Made by a program: the position numbers and the translations under genes
Assembly (NCBI GenBank): GCA_009782025.1
Contig: WQUQ01000252.1
Coordinates: 1-21,045 of the forward strand
Origin: Desulfobulbus sp.
GTDB lineage: Bacteria; Pseudomonadota; Gammaproteobacteria; Burkholderiales; Rhodocyclaceae
Length of the DNA: 21,045 nt
Direction of reading: 5' to 3'
Shown here: in pieces, positions 15,533 through 21,045 of the stretch
Layout: every line of letters begins with the position of its first letter
Numbering within the stretch: position 1 is the first letter of the stretch
Notes under the pieces: generated by a model
The model's database searches: none
Told to the model about the DNA's origin: nothing
What the model saw: only the letters and a program-made list of their open reading frames with translations

Positions 15533-17247
15533 TGAGTCCGTCGATGCTGCATCGCCGTCCGCTCGGCCAGATTCTGATTGCCGAAGGCATCCTGTCGGAA
15601 GACCAGTTGCGCATCGCGCTGCTGGAGCAGATGAAGCACAACCAGCCGCTCGGCAAGCTCCTGGTGGCGCTCGGCTTCGTCACCGAGGCCACCTTGCGCC
15701 AGGCGCTGTCGGAGAATCTCGGCAAACAGTGCATCGACCTGTCGCATGCGGTGGTCGACCCGCAGGCGCTGAAACGGGTGCCGCGCGAGTTGGCCAAGCG
15801 CTACCGCCTGCTGCCGCTCGCTTACGATGCGCACAACCGGCGGCTGACGCTGGCGATTTCCGATGTCAACAACGTCGTCGGTCTCGACCGCGTGCGCACG
15901 CTGCTCGAAGAACATACCGAGATTGAGACGCTGCTCGCCGGCGAGTCGGAAATCGACCGGGCCATCGACCAGTATTACGGCCACGAACTGTCGATCGACG
16001 GCATCCTGCACGAGATCGAAACCGGCGAGATCGACTGGAAGAGCATTTCGGCCAGCGACGACCAGTACAGCCAGCCGGTCGTCCGGCTGATCGACTCCAT
16101 CCTCACCGACGCCGTGAAGCACGAAGCCTCGGACATCCACTTCGAGCCGGAAGCCAATTTCTTGCGCATCCGCTACCGCATCGACGGCATGCTGCGGCAG
16201 ATACGCGCCCTGCACAAATCCTACTGGCCGGCGATGACGGTGCGCATCAAGGTGCTGTCGGGCATGAACATCGCCGAGATGCGCGCGCCGCAGGATGGCC
16301 GCATCAGCCTGTCGGTGTCGGGCCGGGCCATTGATTTCCGCGTCGCCAGCCAGCCGACCATCCACGGCGAGAATATCGTGCTGCGCATTCTCGACCGGCA
16401 GAAAGGCATCGTGCCGCTCGAACAACTGGGCCTGGCCGAGGATCATCTGCTCCAGTTGAAGCTGATGATCGCCCGGCCCGAAGGCATCATCCTGGTCACC
16501 GGCCCGACCGGCAGCGGCAAGACGACGACGCTCTATTCGGTGCTCAATCACATCAACGCCGAGGGCATCCACATCATGACCCTCGAAGACCCGGTCGAAT
16601 ATCCGATGACCCTGGTGCGCCAGACCTCGGTGGCGGAAAACGCCAAGCTCGATTTTGCCAACGGCATCCGCTCGATGATGCGCCAGGACCCGGATGTCAT
16701 TCTGGTCGGCGAGGTGCGCGATGCCGAGACCGCCGAAATGGCCTTCCGCGCCGCCATGACCGGGCATCAGGTGTTCACCACCCTGCACACCAATTCCGCC
16801 ATCGGCGCAGTGCCGCGCCTGCTCGACATCGGCGTGCTGCCCGACATCATGGCCGGCAACATCATCGGCATCGTCGCCCAGCGCCTGATCCGCCGCCTGT
16901 GCGAGCATTGCAAGTCGCCCTACCAGGCCGAGGCGCACGAATTGCGGCTGCTCGGCCCGCTCGGCCAACTCGCCGACGGCCAGCGGCCGGTGCTGTTCAG
17001 CCCGAACGGCTGCGAGCACTGCGATTTTCAAGGCTATCGCGGGCGCATCGCCATCATGGAACTGCTGCGCATCGACGCCGGCCTCGACGAACTGATCGCC
17101 CGCCGCGCCACTACCCACGAGATCCGCGCCAGGGCGACGGCCCAGGGCTTTCGCACGCTGGCCGACGACGGCTTGCGGCGCGTGCTGGGCGGCAGCACCT
17201 CGCTGGAGGAACTGGCGCGCGTGGTGGATTTGACGGATCGGATGTAG
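15532..17247 (+). CDS. mshE: Pilus assembly ATPase MshE (GspE/PilB family) with MshEN domain
   Basis: The 571-residue hexameric ATPase drives pilus extension from the cytoplasm. The N-terminal MshEN c-di-GMP-binding domain shows two 24-residue motifs, residues 10-33 and 39-62, with the canonical 5-residue spacer; each begins PLG instead of RLG and the second ends in Asn instead of Gln. The ATPase core has Walker A GPTGSGKT (324-331), the Asp box TLEDPVEY (350-357), Walker B ILVGEVRDAET (390-400), the His box TTLHTN (416-421) and a zinc site of four cysteines (457, 460, 494, 497). The ATG at 15532 overlaps the mshN stop by one base; Met5 at 15544 is an alternative. The longer upstream frame is mshN out of frame. 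Confidence 0.95.
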   Translation: MSPSMLHRRPLGQILIAEGILSEDQLRIALLEQMKHNQPLGKLLVALGFVTEATLRQALSENLGKQCIDLSHAVVDPQALKRVPRELAKRYRLLPLAYDAHNRRLTLAISDVNNVVGLDRVRTLLEEHTEIETLLAGESEIDRAIDQYYGHELSIDGILHEIETGEIDWKSISASDDQYSQPVVRLIDSILTDAVKHEASDIHFEPEANFLRIRYRIDGMLRQIRALHKSYWPAMTVRIKVLSGMNIAEMRAPQDGRISLSVSGRAIDFRVASQPTIHGENIVLRILDRQKGIVPLEQLGLAEDHLLQLKLMIARPEGIILVTGPTGSGKTTTLYSVLNHINAEGIHIMTLEDPVEYPMTLVRQTSVAENAKLDFANGIRSMMRQDPDVILVGEVRDAETAEMAFRAAMTGHQVFTTLHTNSAIGAVPRLLDIGVLPDIMAGNIIGIVAQRLIRRLCEHCKSPYQAEAHELRLLGPLGQLADGQRPVLFSPNGCEHCDFQGYRGRIAIMELLRIDAGLDELIARRATTHEIRARATAQGFRTLADDGLRRVLGGSTSLEELARVVDLTDRM

Positions 17248-17249
17248 CC

Positions 17250-18449
17250 ATGCTCTTCGACTACAAAGCCGTCAGCGCCGAAGGTCGGATGACCACCGGC
17301 CGGCTCGACGCCATCAACCTGATCGATCTGGAAATGCGTCTGAAGCGCATGGAACTCGATCTGGTCACCGGCAAGCTGGTCGAGCACCGCGCGCTGTTCG
17401 GGCCGCGCGGCATACCGCGGCCGGAACTCATCAATTTCTGCTTTCATCTCGAACAACTGACGCGCGCCGGCGTCCCCATCCTCGACGGCCTGACCGACCT
17501 GCGCGATTCGATCGAGCATCCGCGTTTCCGCGAGGTGGTGGCGGTGCTGATCGAGAACATCGAGGGCGGCCAGACCCTGTCGCAGGCGATGGAAACGCAT
17601 CCCGACGTGTTCTCGCAGGTCTTCATCAACCTCATCCGCGCCGGCGAGAGCAGCGGCCAACTGCCGGAAGTGCTCGAGCGCATCGGCGAATCGCTGCGCT
17701 GGGAGGACGAACTGGCCGCGAACACCAAAAAGCTGCTGCTGTATCCGAGTTTTGTCGCCATCGTGGTCGTCATCGCCAGCGTTTTTCTCATGACCTTCAT
17801 GGTGCCGGAACTCAAAAAATTCGTGAAAGCCATGAATTTTCAATTGCCGCCGCATACCCGGGCGCTGTTCTTCATCTCCGACCTGCTGGTCGCCTACTGG
17901 TATGTGCTGCCGCTGCTGCCGCTGGTCGTCATCGTGGCCGGCAACTTCATCATCCGCCGCAATCCGATCGCCCGCGTCCGGTTCGATGGCCTCAAGCTGC
18001 GCTTGCCGGTCGTCGGCCCGATTCTGAAAAAAATCATCCTGTCGCGCTTTGCCGGCACCTTCGCCATGCTCTACGCCGCCGGCATCCCGGTCCTCGAATC
18101 CATTCGCACGACCCAGAACATCGTCGGCAACCGCGTCGTCCGCAAGGCGCTGGAGCAGGCCGAACAGGCCATCCGCGAAGGGCGCAACGTCGCCGGCGCT
18201 TTTCACGACGCCGGGCTGTTCCCGCCGCTGGTGGTGCGCATGCTGCGCGTCGGCGAAAATTCCGGGGCGCTGGACCGGGCGCTGGAGAACGTCAGTTATT
18301 TCTACACCCGCGATGTCAAGGAATCGGTCGGCAAGGCGCAGGCGCTGATCGAGCCGGCGCTGACGCTGTTCATGGGCTTCCTGCTCGGCTGGATCATGCT
18401 CTCGGTCATCGGCCCGATTTACGACATCATCAGCAAGCTGCCGACATGA
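17250..18449 (+). CDS. mshG: Pilus inner-membrane platform protein MshG (PilC/GspF family)
   Basis: The 399-residue polytopic protein is the platform on which the ATPase MshE acts. It has the two tandem GspF domains: the first with FCFHLEQLTRAGVPILDGL (about 64-82), GGQTLSQAM and NLIRAGESSGQLPEVLERI (127-145); the second with SRFAGTFAMLYAAGIPVLES and MLRVGENSGALDRALENVS. Membrane segments are at about 167-187, 207-233 and 370-391. It starts MLFDYKAVSAEGRMTTGRLD, standard for the family, 2 nt after the mshE stop. The stop overlaps mshI as ATGA. The longer upstream open frame is an out-of-frame reading of mshE. Confidence 0.95.
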   Translation: MLFDYKAVSAEGRMTTGRLDAINLIDLEMRLKRMELDLVTGKLVEHRALFGPRGIPRPELINFCFHLEQLTRAGVPILDGLTDLRDSIEHPRFREVVAVLIENIEGGQTLSQAMETHPDVFSQVFINLIRAGESSGQLPEVLERIGESLRWEDELAANTKKLLLYPSFVAIVVVIASVFLMTFMVPELKKFVKAMNFQLPPHTRALFFISDLLVAYWYVLPLLPLVVIVAGNFIIRRNPIARVRFDGLKLRLPVVGPILKKIILSRFAGTFAMLYAAGIPVLESIRTTQNIVGNRVVRKALEQAEQAIREGRNVAGAFHDAGLFPPLVVRMLRVGENSGALDRALENVSYFYTRDVKESVGKAQALIEPALTLFMGFLLGWIMLSVIGPIYDIISKLPT

Positions 18450-19978
18450 CCGCCCGCCGCCTGCTCTACCTCGACGCCCACCGCCTGACGGCCTATGCCT
18501 GGCGGCAGGGGCGTCTCGATGCCGAAGGCAGTTTCAGCGACAGCGCTGACGATCTGGCCGCCTTCAGCCGCTACCTGGCGCCGCGGCGCGGCAGCCGCTT
18601 CGCGCTCCTGGCCAACGTCGCCGAGGAGGAGCATGTCCTCGACACCATTCCCTTCCTCGCCCGCGGCGACCGCCAGGCGCTGATCGCCCGCCGGCTCAGC
18701 CAGCAGTTCATGGGGTCGCCGCTGGCCACGGCCTTCTCCCTCGGCTACGAGAAAACCCGGCGCAAAAACGAAAAACTGCTGCTCTCGGCGCTGACCAATC
18801 CGGCCGGGTTCGAGCCTTGGCTCAAATGCCTCGCCGCGGCCGAAGCGCCGCTCTCGGGCATCTACACCGTCGCCCAACTCGGCGGCACGTTGCTGAAGAA
18901 GCTCGGCGGCGACAAGAAAGGCAGCCTGCTCCTGACCATGCAGGATCACTCGATCCGCGAAAGTTATTTGCGCGATGGCCAGACCCTGTTCTCGCGCATG
19001 GCCCCGGTGAACGACAGCAGCATTGCCGGCCTCGCCAGCGCTTTTGCCGCCGAGGCCGGCAAGCTCCAGCAATACCTGATCGGCCAGCGCCTGATCGGCC
19101 GCGACGACCGCCTGCCGGCGCTGATCGTCGCCGGCCCGGCCGCCATCCCGGCCATCGGCAGAGCCTGCCAAGGGTACGGCAACCTCGACTTCAGCGTCAT
19201 CGACAGCCATGCCGCCGCCCGCCAACTCGGTCTCAAAACGCCGCCGGAAGACAACCGTTGCGACCTGCTGTACCTGCAACTGCTGGTCACCGATCCGCCG
19301 CGCCAGCAGTTTGCCGGCGCCAGTCACCGCCACGCAGACCAGGTCGACCGGCTGCGCCGCGGCATTCTCGCCGGCGGCCTGGTCGCCCTGCTCGGCGGCC
19401 TCTTGCTGACCGCCCACAATGTCTGGACAAGCCACGAACTGCATCAGGAAACCCGGACCCTGCGCGCCAGCGAAAGCGAACTGGAAGCGCGTTACCGCGA
19501 GATCGCCGCGACCTTTCCGCAACTGGCGATCGACAACGACACCCTGCGCCGCCTGACCGACCAGCACGCCACCCTCGTCCAGCAACAACGCTCACCCGAG
19601 CCGGCCCTGCGCCGCCTCGGCCAGATTCTCGACCGCCTGCCGGCGATCGTCCTCGACCGCCTCGACTGGCGGATCGGCAGCGCCGCCCCAGGCGGCGCTG
19701 CCGGCAGTGCGTCGGCCATTGCCATTGACGGTAACGATGAAGTCGTCACGGTGCATGGCCATGTCCAACTCGCGCCGACGGCGACCACGCGCGACAGGCT
19801 GACCGTCTTTAACGAGTTCATCGAACGCCTGCGGCAAGACCCGGACAACACGGTGCGCATCCGGCAACAACCCTTCGACATGGAATCGACGCGGCCGCTG
19901 CGCGGCGGCGGCGACGCCGGCGAAGCCGGGCCGCCACAGCCCTTCGTCGTCGAAATCAGCCGGACGGACAAATCATGA
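18446..19978 (+). CDS. mshI: Pilus biogenesis protein MshI, PilM-like and PilN-like parts in one chain
   Basis: The 510-residue protein has an N-terminal cytoplasmic region (1-300) that looks like the actin-fold PilM/GspL-cyto domain (RRLLYLDAHRLTAYAW at the start, QYLIGQRLIGRDDRLPALIVAG near 209-230). A membrane segment follows at about 306-325 (GILAGGLVALLGGLLLTAH), then a coiled coil (330-395) and a small C-terminal domain resembling PilN/GspL-peri (RLGQILDRLPAIVLDRLDWRIG and following). Such proteins link the assembly ATPase to the periplasmic alignment complex. Both ends overlap neighbours as ATGA. The sequence is divergent; I assign MshI by architecture and place in the locus. Confidence 0.78.
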   Translation: MTARRLLYLDAHRLTAYAWRQGRLDAEGSFSDSADDLAAFSRYLAPRRGSRFALLANVAEEEHVLDTIPFLARGDRQALIARRLSQQFMGSPLATAFSLGYEKTRRKNEKLLLSALTNPAGFEPWLKCLAAAEAPLSGIYTVAQLGGTLLKKLGGDKKGSLLLTMQDHSIRESYLRDGQTLFSRMAPVNDSSIAGLASAFAAEAGKLQQYLIGQRLIGRDDRLPALIVAGPAAIPAIGRACQGYGNLDFSVIDSHAAARQLGLKTPPEDNRCDLLYLQLLVTDPPRQQFAGASHRHADQVDRLRRGILAGGLVALLGGLLLTAHNVWTSHELHQETRTLRASESELEARYREIAATFPQLAIDNDTLRRLTDQHATLVQQQRSPEPALRRLGQILDRLPAIVLDRLDWRIGSAAPGGAAGSASAIAIDGNDEVVTVHGHVQLAPTATTRDRLTVFNEFIERLRQDPDNTVRIRQQPFDMESTRPLRGGGDAGEAGPPQPFVVEISRTDKS

Positions 19979-20574
19979 CCCTGACCCGGCGCGACCTCGA
20001 CAAACTGTTGTGGCCCCTGCTCGGCGCTCTGGCCTTGCTGCTGCTCGCCGCCGCGCTGGCCTGGTGGAGCGACGGCGAACAACAGGCCGCGCAGCGCGAA
20101 CGCAATGCGGCGGCGGCCGGCCAGCAACGCATCGAGCAGCGTCTGGGCCAGGCGCGCAGCGAGGAGCAGGAATTGAAAGCGCGCGCCCGGCAATTTCAGG
20201 ACTTGCAGCAATCGGGCATCGTCGGCCCCGAGCGGCGGCTGGAATGGATCGAATTGCTGCACGACCTGCAACACCGCCTGCGCCTTCCCGGCCTCAATTA
20301 CGAACTCGGCCCCCGCCAGCCGCTCGGCCAGGGCGACGCCAGCCATTTCGCCAGCCCGATGCGCCTGCAACTGCGGCTGGCGCACGAAGAAGACCTGCTG
20401 CGCCTCTTCGCCGACCTGCAACGTGAGGCCAGGGCCATGATCCTGATTCGCCAATGCACGCTGGCGCCGCTCAACGACGCCAGCGGCGATCTTGCTGCCC
20501 CCGACTTTGCCCAATTGAGCGCCGAATGCGACCTGCGCTGGGTCACCATCGACCGCCCGGAGATGAAGCCATGA
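19975..20574 (+). CDS. mshJ: Pilus alignment protein MshJ (PilO/GspM-like)
   Basis: The 199-residue protein has a short cytoplasmic start MTLTRRDLDK, one membrane segment at about 11-31 (LLWPLLGALALLLLAAALAWW), a coiled coil at about 35-75 rich in Gln, Glu and Arg, and a small periplasmic domain (about 85-199) with the pattern MRLQLRLAHEEDLLRLFADLQ seen in PilO-like ferredoxin-fold domains. It would pair with the MshI periplasmic part. The start overlaps mshI and the stop overlaps the next gene, both as ATGA. Identity as MshJ is by architecture and position between mshI and mshK. Confidence 0.75.
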   Translation: MTLTRRDLDKLLWPLLGALALLLLAAALAWWSDGEQQAAQRERNAAAAGQQRIEQRLGQARSEEQELKARARQFQDLQQSGIVGPERRLEWIELLHDLQHRLRLPGLNYELGPRQPLGQGDASHFASPMRLQLRLAHEEDLLRLFADLQREARAMILIRQCTLAPLNDASGDLAAPDFAQLSAECDLRWVTIDRPEMKP

Positions 20575-20912
20575 AAATCATCGCCGCCCTCCTTCTGCTG
20601 CTCGCCGCCGTTCCCGCCGTGAGTGAGGAAACGGGCCTCGGCCGCCTGTTCCTGACCCCGCAACAGCGCCAGGCCATCGACCAGCAGCGCCTGCGCGACC
20701 CCGGCGAGGGCGACGAACAGCGCCTCACCTTCAGTGGCGAAATCCGCCGCTCCGGCGGCAGCGCCACCCGCTGGATCAACGGCCGGCCCGACTGGAGCGG
20801 CAGTGCGCCGCGACCCAAAGTCCCGGTCGGCGACAGCTTCGATCCCGCCACCGGCAGCCATCAGCCGCTGCTCGACGGCGGCCGCATCGTCATCAACCCG
20901 CGCCAGCCATGA
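20571..20912 (+). CDS. mshK: Small exported pilus protein MshK-like
   Basis: The 113-residue protein has a Sec signal MKIIAALLLLLAAVPAVS with cleavage expected before EETG. The mature part has a helix-forming LTPQQRQAIDQQRLRD and a beta-rich domain (RLTFSGEIRRSGGSATRWINGRP, then VGDSFDPATG and GGRIVINPRQP) like the small HR domain found in GspC, PilP and MshK proteins, which contact the secretin from the inner-membrane side. It overlaps mshJ and the next gene as ATGA. The name rests on size, export and position after mshJ. Confidence 0.7.
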   Translation: MKIIAALLLLLAAVPAVSEETGLGRLFLTPQQRQAIDQQRLRDPGEGDEQRLTFSGEIRRSGGSATRWINGRPDWSGSAPRPKVPVGDSFDPATGSHQPLLDGGRIVINPRQP

Positions 20913-21045
20913 CCGCTCGCCATCCGCAACGCGGTGTCATCCTGCTCGGCCTGATGCTGGTGTTGATCCTCGCCGTTGGCATGTTCCTGCTCCAGCGGGG
21001 CAACGGCGCCGCCGCCACGGCCCTCGACCGCGAGGCGAAAACCGT
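20909..21045 (+). CDS. Pilus-locus membrane protein, N-terminal part (3' truncated by window edge)
   Basis: From the ATG at 20909, which overlaps the mshK stop as ATGA, the frame stays open to the window end (45 full codons). The product starts MTARHPQRGVILLGLMLVLI: a short basic head, a Gly, and one hydrophobic segment (about 9-28), as in prepilin-like or PilX/MshP-like minor proteins. The residue five positions after the candidate cleavage glycine is Gly rather than the Glu usual in major pilins. With only the N-terminus visible I cannot tell a minor pilin from an ordinary signal-anchored protein. Confidence 0.7.
   Translation, partial: MTARHPQRGVILLGLMLVLILAVGMFLLQRGNGAAATALDREAKT

Noticed and set aside
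15430..17118. 562-codon minus-strand open frame opposite mshE
   Set aside because: Antisense shadow of the ATPase gene.

Overview
This is a GC-rich, gene-dense chromosomal window. Its gene content and order point to a betaproteobacterium, most likely of the Rhodocyclales type. The grounds are the mlaFEDACB order with mlaA (vacJ) inside the mla operon, the run-on into an ABC-2 exporter pair, ibaG and murA, a CNP1-family gene beside lysS, and a betaproteobacterial-style MSHA pilus locus. The taxonomic call is inference; no rRNA or tRNA gene lies in the window.

Left part (1-2365): the end of a CNP1-family gene, then lysS, both on the plus strand. lysS converges on a small cold-shock gene and they share a strong bidirectional terminator. 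The cold-shock gene has a credible promoter and a leader of roughly 100 nt.

Centre-left (2366-9075, minus strand): one long, tightly packed operon, read right to left: mlaF-mlaE-mlaD-mlaA-mlaC-mlaB, a second ABC exporter (ATPase plus permease, YadG/YadH type), ibaG (BolA family) and murA. Nearly every junction overlaps or is separated by under 35 nt. The mla products form the outer-membrane lipid asymmetry pathway; murA starts peptidoglycan precursor synthesis, so the operon joins two envelope functions. mlaF needs a TTG start. MlaA has no lipobox cysteine.

Centre (9076-9506): a gene-free stretch between the divergent mla and pilus operons. It holds two inverted-repeat elements side by side. 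One is an intact 154-bp MITE-like element with perfect 18-bp terminal inverted repeats and a 5-bp target duplication (CGGCC). The other is an older, degenerate inverted repeat carrying three hairpins.

Right part (9507-21045, plus strand): a sigma-54-type response regulator overlapping the first gene of an MSHA-type type IV pilus biogenesis cluster, in the order mshM-mshL-mshN-mshE-mshG-mshI-mshJ-mshK and then a truncated gene for a small hydrophobic-N-terminus protein at the edge. The parts form a machine: assembly ATPase (MshE), inner-membrane platform (MshG), alignment proteins (MshI/J/K), secretin (MshL), TPR protein (MshN) and an AAA ATPase with a peptidoglycan-binding SPOR tail (MshM). 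Pilin genes are not seen and presumably lie beyond the right edge. A 125-bp block of direct and inverted repeats separates mshM from mshL.

I found no CRISPR array, rRNA, tRNA or intact transposase gene. The least routine features are the MITE-like pair, the regulator-MSHA linkage, the SPOR-tailed MshM, the lipobox-less MlaA and the substituted c-di-GMP motif in MshE.
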